From Pleomorphomonas sp. NRK KF1 (GTDB lineage: Bacteria > Pseudomonadota > Alphaproteobacteria > Rhizobiales > Pleomorphomonadaceae): a DNA stretch of 64,000 nucleotides. Positions 9,344 through 17,615 of this stretch are shown here, in pieces; positions within the stretch are counted from its first letter, which is position 1; every line of letters starts with the position of its first letter. Position numbers and translations under genes: made by a program. The notes under the pieces are model-generated. The model was not told the DNA's origin. It did not search any database and worked only from the letters and a program-made list of their open reading frames with translations. The stretch is from assembly GCF_023721755.1 (NCBI RefSeq), contig NZ_JAMDLH010000010.1:62001-126000 (forward strand), written 5' to 3'.

Positions 9344-10813
9344 TCAGCCGAGTTTGCTGCCGAGCAGGCGGAGAATCCCGTTGTCGGCGGTCTGGGTGAT
9401 CGAGAACGAACTGATGGCAAGCTGCTGCTGGGTATCGAGCGCCAGCATGATGGCGGCCTCCTCGTTCTTGTCAGAGGCGCGCATCGATTCGGCGGTCGCG
9501 CCGAGTATGTCGGAAAAGCTGCCGACATATTCGGCGCGACTCTTCAGAAGAGTCAGACCGATGCCGATGTTCGTGGCGTGCTTTTCGGCGGCGTGACGAG
9601 CGTCGGTGACGGTCTGCTGCGCGTCCTCGGCGTCTGTGCGCTTCACCCAGGCGGAAGCCGTGGCCGTGGTCAGGTCGGCCGAGATCGAAGACTTGTCGAT
9701 TGCGAAAGCCGCCGACGCGGAATCGATCGTTATGACACCGGCGGCATCCAGCGTGGCGCTGAGGCCTGACGCGGGAACGTTGAACGCGTTCACGAGATCG
9801 CCCACCGTCGTGGCGGCGCCGACCGTCAGCGACCCGACGACGGTGTTCCCCTGGCGGATGGAAATAACGTCGCCTTCCTTGTATTGGCCGGTTGCCGTCA
9901 ACAGGTCGGCTCCGGTGGCAGGCGTCGCGCCGATCATCAGCGGGGCGGTCGTCGCGGAGGGAGGCGCACCGGCCGAGGCAATCGTGTCGGCGGCGCGCGT
10001 GACGTCGACGGTCATCTTGTTTGCCGACTCGACGTTCAGAACGCCGTCGCTGCCGAGCGTGGCCCGCAGCCCCTTGTCGGGCAGGGAAAGGGCAGTGACC
10101 AGGTCGCCTGCCGTGGTGTCGGCCGTGATCTTCAGCGTGCTGATGATGGTGCCGGAGGCATCCTTGACGGCAATCTCGTCGCCGACGGCATACTCCGGAG
10201 ACTCGACGAGCTTGCTGGTCGTCTTCAGCGGCTTGGCGGGGGCTCCGCCGTCGGTCAGTTTCGTCTCGTAGGTGGCAAGCTTGCCCTCGTCGAGCTTCTT
10301 GAGGCCGAGCGTATTGAGAAGATCGGTGAAGTCCACCGCTTCAATCGTGACGGACTCGTTCTGATCGGTCGACAGGAAAAGCGTCAGATCGTTGCCGTCG
10401 CCGAGCAGCAGGTTCTTGCCGTTGTAGGAAGAGTCCTTCGCCGTATCGACGATCTTGTCGAGGATGTCGTTGTATTCCTTGACGAGGTCGGCTCGCTCGA
10501 AGGCGTCCTTGCTGGCGGCGGCCCGCGTGACCACGCCCTTCAACGTGTTGATGCTGTCACTGATCGACGAGAGGCCGTTGTCGGCAGCATTGATGACGCC
10601 GAGCCCCTGATCCAGGCGCTCAAGATATTTGTCGAGCGCTGCGGCATGCAATGACAGGCTCTTGGCTGAAATAAAGGTGCTGGGGTCGTCGAGCGCCGAC
10701 TGGATCTTGACGCCGCTCGTCAGACGCTGGTTGGCGGCGGCGGATTCCTCGCTCACCCAGTTCAGCGTCGCGACGGTGCTGCGCAGCGATTTCGTCAGGG
10801 AAATGTCGACCAT
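9344..10813 (-). CDS. Flagellin, divergent copy with duplicated central domain
   Basis: A 489-residue filament subunit. The N-terminal D0/D1 helices (MVDISLTKSLRSTVATLN, RLTSGVKIQSALDDP, INAADNGLSSISDSI) and the C-terminal helices (NEEAAIMLALDTQQQLAISS) are flagellin-type. They differ strongly from the two other flagellins here. The centre holds two tandem copies of a domain of about 100 residues. Markers repeat 102-103 residues apart: Y208-GD and Y311-GD, GDLV at 236 and 338, KGLRATL and SGLSATL at about 247 and 349. These resemble flagellin hook IN-type modules. It is transcribed away from the other flagellins and precedes flbT. Its own leader lacks the hairpin seen in front of the other two. 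Confidence 0.93.
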   Translation of the reverse strand: MVDISLTKSLRSTVATLNWVSEESAAANQRLTSGVKIQSALDDPSTFISAKSLSLHAAALDKYLERLDQGLGVINAADNGLSSISDSINTLKGVVTRAAASKDAFERADLVKEYNDILDKIVDTAKDSSYNGKNLLLGDGNDLTLFLSTDQNESVTIEAVDFTDLLNTLGLKKLDEGKLATYETKLTDGGAPAKPLKTTSKLVESPEYAVGDEIAVKDASGTIISTLKITADTTAGDLVTALSLPDKGLRATLGSDGVLNVESANKMTVDVTRAADTIASAGAPPSATTAPLMIGATPATGADLLTATGQYKEGDVISIRQGNTVVGSLTVGAATTVGDLVNAFNVPASGLSATLDAAGVITIDSASAAFAIDKSSISADLTTATASAWVKRTDAEDAQQTVTDARHAAEKHATNIGIGLTLLKSRAEYVGSFSDILGATAESMRASDKNEEAAIMLALDTQQQLAISSFSITQTADNGILRLLGSKLG

Positions 10814-11117
10814 GCGCGTGTCTTTCGTGGATGCCCCAGGGAGCTGCTCGTTGCAATTTGAGAATCATAACGTCCAATTCGTTAAAAATAGCTGTTCAAG
10901 GCGCGAAGAAAAGACGGGAACAGCCCGAAAATGCGGCCGAATCTTCTGTTTTCCGTCATTAACCTTTTATCCGGCCGGCACGTGGCGGCCTCTGCGACCA
11001 AAGTCTTGTTTGCGCGAAATTCGACGGTCGAAACGGCATTTGAACCAATCCATTAACGCCTCGGCAACACCTGGGCGCTAGGGTCGGCGCACTTCCTCAG
11101 AAAGGGGAAGATGAGTT
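10814..11117. other. Divergent intergenic region between flagellins
   Basis: About 300 bases without a gene, holding the promoters of the minus-strand flagellin (10813) and the plus-strand flagellin (11142). The DNA is locally AT-rich with several TTAAC half-sites (10865-10895, 10957, 11051). I found no good sigma-54 match. The nearest is a 6/11 element near 11063, which I do not call. Confidence 0.5.
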
Positions 11118-11141
11118 CACCCAAGGAATGGGATGTAAAAA
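11118..11141 (+). promoter_or_regulatory. Flagellin mRNA leader hairpin with the ribosome site in its loop
   Basis: CCCA (11120-11123) and TGGG (11129-11132) can pair, leaving AGGAA, the only good ribosome site, as the loop. The spacing from AGGAA to the ATG at 11142 is 13 bases, unusually long. The same design is found before the second flagellin (13456-13470). It is a likely site of post-transcriptional control by FlbT/FlaF (inference). Confidence 0.55.
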
Positions 11142-12953
11142 ATGTCTGATATCAACCTGACCAAGGCCGTCCGTCAGAACCTGCTCACGCTGCAGGGCAC
11201 CGCCTCGATGATGGCGAAGACGCAGAACAAGCTGGCCACCGGCAACAAGGTCAACTCAGCCCTCGACAATCCTTCGAACTTCTTCACGGCCGCGTCGCTG
11301 AACTCTCGTGCCAGCGATCTCGGTAACCTGATGGATTCGATGGCGAGCGGCATCAAGACCATCGAAGCCGCCGACAACGGCCTCTCCTCGATCACGAAGA
11401 CTCTCGAGTCGATGCAGTCGACGCTGCGTCAGGCCCGTCAGGACAAGTCCTTCGAGACGGCATCGTTTGGCCTGTCTCCGGCCAATGTTTCCCTCAACGG
11501 CAGCGACAAGCTGAAGATGATCGGCGGCGCCTTTGGTACCGACACCCCCGAGATCAATCTGACCACGACGGGCAAGGGCCAGAAGGTCGTTTCCGACCAG
11601 AACTACGCGGCTCCGGCCACTGCCGCCAAGGCTAAGGCCGAGGGCAGCATTGATCTTGACGCTGCGACCGCCATCACCGGTGGTACACTCAAGATCAACT
11701 ATGCCGGCAAGAGCGTCTCGGTGACGTTGTCGTCCATTGGTTCTGCCGCTGGCACGAACTCGTCGGATATCGCGTCGGAGATTCAGCAGGCTATCGCAGG
11801 AAGCGATCTCGCCGATAAGCTGCAGGCGAGCGACAACACGGCCGGAACGGGCGTCAAGATCGAGGCTATTGGCAACGACAACAGCGCGATCGACTTCACG
11901 GGCTCGGATGCCGGCATTGCTGCCGCCTACTTCGGCACCGCAGCCACGGCTAGCGCCACCAACACGGCCGGTTCTTCGGGCAAGTATGAGTTCTCCGTCA
12001 ATGGCACGGCGATTACCCTCGACTCGACCGACACCACGCTGACGTCTGCCCTCAAGACCATCAACGACACGCTCGAGACGGCTGGCTCGAAGTTCAAGGC
12101 GGTCGCGAACGGCAGCAAGATCCAGATCCAGGGCGCCACCACCGACGCCGGTGCCCTTCAGATCACCGGAACCGATGCCGACCTGTTCTCGTCCACCGCC
12201 GACGTCACCAGCGTCGCCGGCACGCAGGACAGCGCGCTGACCCTGCTCAAGACCGTCGACACGCTCGTCGCCGAAATCAACAACGGTAGCGAGACCAAGG
12301 GACTGATCAAGGCTTCCAACGACAATGGCAAGCTGCGCATCCAGAACCTGTCGACCCAGGACCTGCAGGTTCAGGGCACCAACGACGCGGGTCAAATCAC
12401 CGGCAGCAACAGCTCCAGCGCGACGATCGATGGCAACTCGGTTCGTTCGGGCCTCGCTGATCAGTTCAACGAACTTCGCGACCAGCTCGACAAGCTGGCT
12501 GACGACGCTTCGTTCAACGGTATCAACCTGCTGCGCGGCGACAAGCTGACGATCACGTTCAACGAGACCGGTACCTCGTCGATCGATATCCTGGCCAAGG
12601 AAGGCAAGTCGGTCGACTCGACCGAGCTCGGCGTGCCCACCACGCTGACCGCCAAGGACCTGGATGCCGATACCGACATCGACGCCACCCTGGCCAAGGT
12701 GAAGACGGCCCTCAACACGGTCCGTTCGCAGTCCTCGGCCTTCGGCTCGAACCTGTCGGTCGTCGAGAACCGCCAGGAGTTCTCGAAGAACATGATCAAC
12801 ACTCTGCAGACGGGCGCCGGCAACCTGACGCTCGCCGACATGAACGAGGAAGCGGCCAACATGGTTGCGCTGCAGACCCGCCAGTCCCTGGCGACCTCCT
12901 CGCTCTCCATGGCCAACTCGGCCGACCAGAACGTGCTGCAGCTTCTCCGCTGA
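11142..12953 (+). CDS. Flagellin
   Basis: A 603-residue filament subunit. It starts MSDINLTKAVRQNLLTLQ and has the conserved flagellin N-terminal coiled coil (NKLATGNKVNSALDNPSNFF, then EAADNGLSSITKTLESMQ) and the matching C-terminal helix (ADMNEEAANMVALQTRQSL, ending QNVLQLLR). The large Ala/Thr/Asp-rich centre forms surface domains. It is a tandem paralogue of the gene at 13479 with near-identical ends and a diverged centre. The start is set by identity with the paralogue. It is followed by a strong terminator (12987-13019), so it is expressed separately from the next flagellin. Confidence 0.95.
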   Translation: MSDINLTKAVRQNLLTLQGTASMMAKTQNKLATGNKVNSALDNPSNFFTAASLNSRASDLGNLMDSMASGIKTIEAADNGLSSITKTLESMQSTLRQARQDKSFETASFGLSPANVSLNGSDKLKMIGGAFGTDTPEINLTTTGKGQKVVSDQNYAAPATAAKAKAEGSIDLDAATAITGGTLKINYAGKSVSVTLSSIGSAAGTNSSDIASEIQQAIAGSDLADKLQASDNTAGTGVKIEAIGNDNSAIDFTGSDAGIAAAYFGTAATASATNTAGSSGKYEFSVNGTAITLDSTDTTLTSALKTINDTLETAGSKFKAVANGSKIQIQGATTDAGALQITGTDADLFSSTADVTSVAGTQDSALTLLKTVDTLVAEINNGSETKGLIKASNDNGKLRIQNLSTQDLQVQGTNDAGQITGSNSSSATIDGNSVRSGLADQFNELRDQLDKLADDASFNGINLLRGDKLTITFNETGTSSIDILAKEGKSVDSTELGVPTTLTAKDLDADTDIDATLAKVKTALNTVRSQSSAFGSNLSVVENRQEFSKNMINTLQTGAGNLTLADMNEEAANMVALQTRQSLATSSLSMANSADQNVLQLLR

Positions 12954-12986
12954 CGCCAAGTCTGGCCGAATCATACGACAGAAGTT

Positions 12987-13019
12987 GGGGCGGGCCAGAA
13001 GGCCCGCCCCTTCTTTTTT
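12987..13019 (+). terminator. Terminator after the first plus-strand flagellin gene
   Basis: A perfect 10-base GC stem (12987-12996 with 13001-13010) with loop AGAA, followed by TTCTTTTTT. A classical intrinsic terminator. Confidence 0.92.
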
Positions 13020-13455
13020 GCGCCCACGCGTCTGGCGAGGTGGAAAACGTTTCTTTCTGCTTTCTTAACGATCTGCTTCGCTTTCCCGGGCGGAAGATCT
13101 CGCGGCGTTGGCGCCCTTGTTGGCCGGTTTGGCCTGCGATTGTGCGAGAAGTTCAATAGAATCAACGTCGTTTTGGTCCGACCCGACTCCGGGAGGCGGC
13201 TGTCCATCCGGATTCGCCGGTTGCCGGGCAGGTGGGGCGTGCTCACGCGCCTTGCCGGCAGGCGCCGTTCGATTTTGCGCCGGTTAACAAGAGTTTATCG
13301 GAATTAATTCCGCTTCGTTGCAAAACGCGACTGAGAAACTTTTTGTTAACCATGTCGGGTGTTAACTCCCACGTGAAAGGCACCGCCGCGTCCTCCCAAC
13401 ATGGATGGTCGACGGTCAGGTCCGGTTCGTTTTCGGGGTGAAAGAAACCCGTCAG
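13020..13455. other. Intergenic region and promoter of the second flagellin
   Basis: About 435 bases without a gene. It contains TTGCCGG half-sites near 13220 and 13252, TTAAC elements at 13285, 13345 and 13361, and a TTGTTAACC-containing element at 13343-13363 that recurs before flaF (15431-15450). No sigma-54 match was found. Confidence 0.45.
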
Positions 13456-13478
13456 CCCCAAGGAAGTGGGATGCAGAA
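13456..13478 (+). promoter_or_regulatory. Second flagellin leader hairpin with looped ribosome site
   Basis: CCCCA (13456-13460) faces TGGG (13467-13470), placing AGGAAG (13461-13466) in the loop, with 12 bases to the ATG at 13479. It is a second copy of the design at 11120. An upstream ATG at 13471 opens the three-codon frame ATG CAG AAA TGA, which overlaps the true start. Confidence 0.55.
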
Positions 13479-15275
13479 ATGAGCGACATCAATCTGACCA
13501 AGGCAGTTCGCCAGAATCTTCTGTCTCTGCAGAACACCGCCAAGCTGATGGCGACGACTCAAAATCGTCTGGCAACCGGCAACAAGGTCAACACGGCCCT
13601 CGACAATCCGACCAACTTCTTCACCGCGTCCTCGCTCAACTCGCGAGCCGGCGAACTCGATGCCCTGCTGGACTCGATGAACAACGGCGTGAAGACGCTG
13701 GAAGCGGCGGACAACGGCTTGACCTCGATCACCAAGACGCTGGAGTCGATGCAGTCGACGCTGCGGCAGGCCCGCCAGGACAAGACCTTCGAGACTGCAT
13801 CCTATACCCTCTCGCCGGCCAACGTTTCGCTGACCCCCGGTGCAGCAAAGCTGACCCTGGTCGGTGGCGCATTCGGAACGTCCACCCCGACCATCGATCT
13901 GACCACGACCGCGTCCGGCCAAAAGGTGGTTTCGAATGCCGCCTACACGGCTCCGGCTGCGACGGCGGCCAAGGCGACGTTGAACAGCGCCGTCGATCTG
14001 ACGAATGCCCGAGCTGCGACCATTACCGGTAACGGCGTGTCGACGATCACCTATCAGGGCAAATCGGTCTCCGTCACTCTCAGCGACTATGCGGCCAACA
14101 CGGATGCGACCGACGTCGTTACCACGATCAACCAGGCGATCGCCGGTAGCGATCTCAATGGCAAGCTGGAAGCCAAGCTGGTCGGTGGTACCCTGCAGTT
14201 GCAGGCCAAGGACACCGTGAACAGCGATATCACCACGACCGGCAACATTGCGAACTTCCTGACGGGTGGCGCGGCTGACGTGAGCGGCGCGTCCGGCAAG
14301 TATGAGTTCTCGGTGAACGGTGTCGCCATCACACTCGACTCCACGACCGGTTCTGACGTGACGACGGCGGTCGAGAACGTCAACAACCAGCTTGCATCGG
14401 CTGGCTCGAAGTTCAAAGCGGTCATCGGACCCGGCTCGACGCTGCAGATTCAGGGCGCCACGACCAATGCCGGCGCTCTTCAGGTTACCGGCGCCGACGC
14501 CGATATCTTCTCGGCGACGCCGGATGTCACCAGCGTCGCCGGTACGACGGATGCGGCGCTCGTCGTGATGAAGACCATCGACACGCTCGTTGCCGAAATC
14601 AACAACAACGCCACGACCAAGGGGGTCATCAAGGCCTCCAACGACGACGGTAAGTTGCGCATTCAGAACCTGTCGACTCAGGATTTGACCGTGCAGGGCA
14701 CCGACACGTCCGGCAAGGCTACGGGCGACAGCAGCGACAGTTCGGTGGTGGACGGAAACTCGGTTCGTTCCGGGCTTGCGGACCAGTTCAACGTTCTGCG
14801 TGACCAGCTCGACAAGATGGCCGACGACGCTTCGTTCAACGGTGTCAACCTTTTGCGCGGCGACAAGCTGAAGATCACCTTCAACGAGACCGGCACCTCG
14901 TCGATCGACATTCAGGTGAAAGATGGAAAGTCGGTGGACTCCACCGAGCTCGGCCTGCCGACCACCATGGTGGCCAAGGATCTCGATACCGATAGCGGTA
15001 TCGACTCGCTTCTGGACGACGTGAAGGCGGCGATCACCCAGGTCCGCGCCCAGGCGTCGACCTTCGGCTCCAATCTTTCGGTCGTCGAGAATCGCCAGGA
15101 CTTCACCAAGAAGATGATGAACACCCTGCAGGGTGGCGCCAGCAACCTGACGCTGGCCGACATGAACGAAGAGGCGGCCAATATGGTGGCGCTGCAGACC
15201 CGGCAGTCGCTGGCGACGTCTTCGCTCTCCATGGCTAACCAGGCCGACCAGAACGTGCTGCAGCTTCTCCGCTGA
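13479..15275 (+). CDS. Flagellin (tandem paralogue)
   Basis: A 598-residue filament subunit, paralogous to the gene at 11142. It shares the N-terminal (MSDINLTKAVRQNLLSLQ) and C-terminal (MNEEAANMVALQTRQSLATS) helices, while the central surface domains differ. The frame is open upstream to 13401, but the start at 13479 is fixed by the paralogue and by the conserved leader. It has its own terminator at 15305-15337. Flagellin multiplicity in this group often gives a filament of mixed subunits. Confidence 0.95.
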   Translation: MSDINLTKAVRQNLLSLQNTAKLMATTQNRLATGNKVNTALDNPTNFFTASSLNSRAGELDALLDSMNNGVKTLEAADNGLTSITKTLESMQSTLRQARQDKTFETASYTLSPANVSLTPGAAKLTLVGGAFGTSTPTIDLTTTASGQKVVSNAAYTAPAATAAKATLNSAVDLTNARAATITGNGVSTITYQGKSVSVTLSDYAANTDATDVVTTINQAIAGSDLNGKLEAKLVGGTLQLQAKDTVNSDITTTGNIANFLTGGAADVSGASGKYEFSVNGVAITLDSTTGSDVTTAVENVNNQLASAGSKFKAVIGPGSTLQIQGATTNAGALQVTGADADIFSATPDVTSVAGTTDAALVVMKTIDTLVAEINNNATTKGVIKASNDDGKLRIQNLSTQDLTVQGTDTSGKATGDSSDSSVVDGNSVRSGLADQFNVLRDQLDKMADDASFNGVNLLRGDKLKITFNETGTSSIDIQVKDGKSVDSTELGLPTTMVAKDLDTDSGIDSLLDDVKAAITQVRAQASTFGSNLSVVENRQDFTKKMMNTLQGGASNLTLADMNEEAANMVALQTRQSLATSSLSMANQADQNVLQLLR

Positions 15276-15304
15276 GAGCTGGGTCGAAAGCGCAAGAGAA
15301 GTAC

Positions 15305-15337
15305 AAGGGCGGGCCGAAAGGTCCGCCTTTTTCTTTT
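15305..15337 (+). terminator. Terminator after the second flagellin
   Basis: The stem 15305-15315 with 15320-15330 (two G-U wobbles) has a GAAA loop and is followed by TTTTTCTTTT. Confidence 0.88.
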
Positions 15338-15620
15338 CCTGGTTGAAGAAATTCTTGCTTTGTTTCCGGAGCGAAGCAGATTTGCGAGTCGTTAACTTCG
15401 TTTGTTGTTAAGTTTCTTTAGGGAAACCAGTTGTTAACCGTGATGGGTGTCTAGTTGTGACAATGGAGGAGCCGGTTCGAACCGGGTCTCCGGACACCGG
15501 ATCGCGGCGAACGAAGCCGCCCATCATGAGGGCCGATGGCTGCTGCATGGCGGGGTGGACTGATAACAGGCCCTGGCCGGTAGGCCAACAGGCCCGAAAA
15601 CACCGGGGAGTGTTTGTTCG
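15338..15620. other. Leader and promoter region of flaF
   Basis: About 280 bases without a gene. The sequence TTGTTAACCGTGATGGGTGT (15431-15450) closely matches the element before the second flagellin. The remaining leader to 15620 is long for one gene and includes GGAGCCGGTTCGAACCGG-like inverted repeats (15467-15486). No tRNA is present despite the GGTTCGAACC string. Confidence 0.4.
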
Positions 15621-15995
15621 ATGAACGGGTATGGAGCGTCGGCGTACCAGCGGGTCCAGACGACACTGGGTCCGCGCCAGCTGGAAGCGCACTTGCTGCT
15701 CAAGGCGGCGGCTCAGTTGCAGTCGTTCAAGGACAACTGGTCATATGACGAGAGTGCCGTTGCGGAAGCCCTGATGCTGAACCGCAAGCTCTGGACCATC
15801 CTCGGCACGTCGGCGACAGACGACAGCAATCCGCTGCCGGATGCGATCAAGGAGAACATCGGCAATCTCACCGTGTTCGTCCTGAAGCGTACGTTGGAGA
15901 TCATGGACGATCCGTCGCCCGAGAAGCTGTCGGCGCTGATCTCCATCAACCGGTCGCTGGCGCAGGGGCTGCGTGGGCAGGCCGAGGAGGAGTAG
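15621..15995 (+). CDS. flaF: Flagellar biosynthesis regulator FlaF
   Basis: A 124-residue FlaF protein (N-terminal YGASAYQRVQTTLGPRQLEA; central LMLNRKLWTIL). In Caulobacter FlaF is needed for flagellin translation and counteracts FlbT. In Brucella and related genera FlaF and FlbT act in opposite directions on flagellin synthesis. Here flaF closes the plus-strand flagellin series and has its own terminator. The start ATG at 15621 follows GGGGAGTG (15604-15611). Confidence 0.93.
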   Translation: MNGYGASAYQRVQTTLGPRQLEAHLLLKAAAQLQSFKDNWSYDESAVAEALMLNRKLWTILGTSATDDSNPLPDAIKENIGNLTVFVLKRTLEIMDDPSPEKLSALISINRSLAQGLRGQAEEE

Positions 15996-16021
15996 GCGAG
16001 GGGAGATTCCCTGGAACTGAG

Positions 16022-16048
16022 AAAGGCGCCCAGGAGGCGCCTTTTTGT
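16022..16048 (+). terminator. Terminator after flaF
   Basis: A perfect AAAGGCGCC / GGCGCCTTT stem (16022-16030 with 16036-16044), loop CAGGA, followed by TTTTTG. Confidence 0.9.
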
Positions 16049-16092
16049 TGTTTATGGGCTCTGTGCTGTTCGCGTAGGCGCGCCGCGCCCTC

Positions 16093-16476
16093 CTAGACGA
16101 AGGTGCTCGCAGCCGACGTCGTCGGGCTCTGCACCGCCTCGGTCCAGGCGTTGATCATCGCCCTGAGGCGCAGCCGGCTTTCGTCGGGAATCTGGTCGAC
16201 GACGTCGCCCGTCGTCTTGTCGATCTGGCGATAGACGATGATATCGGCTTCCTCGTCCCGGGTCACCGTGGACTTGAGGTTTGATGAATAGACGGAGGAT
16301 TGAGATTGATTGGCGCCACCGCGCGTGTCACTGCCGGGGCGGGCCGTTTCGTCGGTCTTGACGACAGCCGACCCAACCGGAAGGTCGGTGCTTGCCGCCT
16401 GTTCCGCCGCCGCCGGCGCTCTCGGCACCGGCGCGTTCATGCCGGGTATGACCGGTCTCACGCTGCCGATATCCAT
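16093..16476 (-). CDS. FlaG-like flagellar protein
   Basis: A 127-residue protein. The first 75 residues are Ala/Pro/Ser-rich and low in complexity. The rest (IIVYRQIDKTTGDVVDQIPD) has the FlaG pattern of a Tyr-Arg/Val-Val strand, an Asp-Lys-x-Thr-Gly turn and QIP. FlaG proteins influence filament length in several bacteria; the exact role here is unknown. It is encoded opposite to flaF and is transcribed away from the flgI-flgJ-flgN unit's end. Confidence 0.65.
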   Translation of the reverse strand: MDIGSVRPVIPGMNAPVPRAPAAAEQAASTDLPVGSAVVKTDETARPGSDTRGGANQSQSSVYSSNLKSTVTRDEEADIIVYRQIDKTTGDVVDQIPDESRLRLRAMINAWTEAVQSPTTSAASTFV

Positions 16477-16818
16477 GACCTAAGTCCTTTCGTGCGAATC
16501 CCATAGGGTTCGCCTGGAAAGGACGTTAGCATCGAGAAATAAAGGCGGCGTTTAGGAAATCGGTAAAGTTTTATCGATCCGGCGTTTTCCGCAGGTTTTT
16601 AGGATGGTCGAGTTGTGTGGGAGAGTACGGGCTGTCGCTCCTCCGGCCGGTCCAGATAAGGGCCCAAGTCTTAACAAAGAGCGAAAGAAACGGCGGCGCC
16701 GCCATGGAAAGACTGACAATTCGCAACAACACGTAGTGGTGGTGCCGTTCTCCGCCCGCACCGGAAGGGCAGGGCCCAGCACGAAGCGCGTGGACGGGCC
16801 CGGCCCAACCCTCAAGCG
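16477..16818. other. Intergenic region with a GC palindrome
   Basis: About 340 bases without a convincing gene. It includes an AT-richer stretch before the FlaG-like gene (16540-16610), a perfect 12-base palindrome GGCGGCGCCGCC (16692-16703), and a GGGCCC...GGGCCC pair (16771-16803). A short plus-strand open frame (16604-16864) overlaps the flgN-like gene, has an odd composition and is not called. Confidence 0.4.
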
Positions 16819-17298
16819 TCAGAGGCTGCGATTGATGGCGACCCCGCGCGCGCTCACGGCGTAGGCGGCCTGAGGGTGGCCGCTGCGGCCGTAGACCGAA
16901 GGTGTCTCGGCCCGGCCGACCTCGTTTGCCACCGTGCGCAGGATGTCCTCGGCGACGTCGCGGGCCGTGTCGAGTACGGCGAGGTTGATCTGCACCTCGG
17001 AGCGGAACAGCTCGTGGCGCTTGAGGAGCGCCGCCGTCTCGACCGGCACGTAGGCCTTGAGCGTTTCGATCTCGTCGCGGGCGGCGAGCATCAGGCGGGT
17101 GTAGAGGGCAGCCTTCTCTTCCTTGTCCATGGCGAGCTCGCCGGCCTGACGGAGCTTGCCGTCCTTGACCAGCGCCGTCTCCTGGCGGAGCAGCACGAGA
17201 AGGTCTTCCATGGCGGAGCCGAGCTTCTCGACCAGCTTGCCTGCGATTTCCGGGCTGGTGACGAGCTTCGGGCGGTTCTCCTGCAACGCTAGGCTCAT
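16819..17298 (-). CDS. FlgN-like flagellar export chaperone
   Basis: A 159-residue, largely helical protein with the FlgN/FliT architecture: MEDLLVLLRQETALVKDGKL, then Glu/Lys-rich helices (KEEKAALYTRLMLAARDEIE). FlgN chaperones FlgK and FlgL to the export gate; its clients are encoded at 5221 and 7152. The start ATG at 17298 overlaps the stop of the upstream gene (ATGA, 17298-17295), showing translational coupling to the rod-binding protein. The frame is open further upstream, but that part overlaps flgJ. Confidence 0.75.
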   Translation of the reverse strand: MSLALQENRPKLVTSPEIAGKLVEKLGSAMEDLLVLLRQETALVKDGKLRQAGELAMDKEEKAALYTRLMLAARDEIETLKAYVPVETAALLKRHELFRSEVQINLAVLDTARDVAEDILRTVANEVGRAETPSVYGRSGHPQAAYAVSARGVAINRSL

Positions 17299-17615
17299 CC
17301 GAGGTGCCCTTCCTGTATCTTGATCAGCTGCGCGGCAATGCCGTCGGCAATACCGATGCCGCCCTTCTTGACGAAATCCTTGGCGTACTCGTCGATCAGC
17401 ATGTCGCGCCAAGTCTCGTTGGAGTTGTTGGAGGTGCCGGTCAGCGGATCGACGGAGATATCCTTGAACATCGCCTTGAAGGCATCGGCGACGTAGACGG
17501 ACTCGAAGTCGGCGGCGACCTCATGGGCCTTCTTGGCCACGGCGCTCTTGTCCATGCCCGAGTAGGTCTTCGAGGCGAAGGCGGTGGCGACGGAGGTGAG
17601 GTTGTTCGCTTCCAT
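17295..17615 (-). CDS. flgJ: Rod-binding protein (FlgJ N-terminal domain type)
   Basis: A 106-residue protein matching only the N-terminal rod-capping domain of FlgJ (KKAHEVAADFESVYVADAFK, then NETWRDMLIDEYAKD, then GIGIADGIAAQL). It lacks the muramidase domain, as is usual in alphaproteobacteria, so a separate lytic enzyme would open the wall. The ATG at 17615 overlaps the flgI stop (TGATG), and its own stop overlaps flgN. It belongs to the flgI-flgJ-flgN operon driven by the sigma-54 promoter at 18789-18775. Confidence 0.88.
   Translation of the reverse strand: MEANNLTSVATAFASKTYSGMDKSAVAKKAHEVAADFESVYVADAFKAMFKDISVDPLTGTSNNSNETWRDMLIDEYAKDFVKKGGIGIADGIAAQLIKIQEGHLG

Noticed and set aside
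11063-11077. CGGCAACACCTGGGC as a sigma-54 promoter for the first plus-strand flagellin
   Set aside because: GG and GC are correctly spaced but only 6 of 11 positions agree, and no paired upstream palindrome is present.
11256-12974. Minus-strand open frame of 572 codons opposite the first plus-strand flagellin
   Set aside because: Shadow of the flagellin: repetitive, no motif, no ribosome site.
15467-15500. GGTTCGAACC string as a tRNA T-arm
   Set aside because: No acceptor, D-arm or anticodon structure fits around it; it is a simple palindrome in the flaF leader.
16604-16864. 86-codon plus-strand open frame near the flgN-like gene
   Set aside because: Odd Arg/Pro/Lys-rich composition, no ribosome site, and it overlaps the conserved end of the flgN-like gene.
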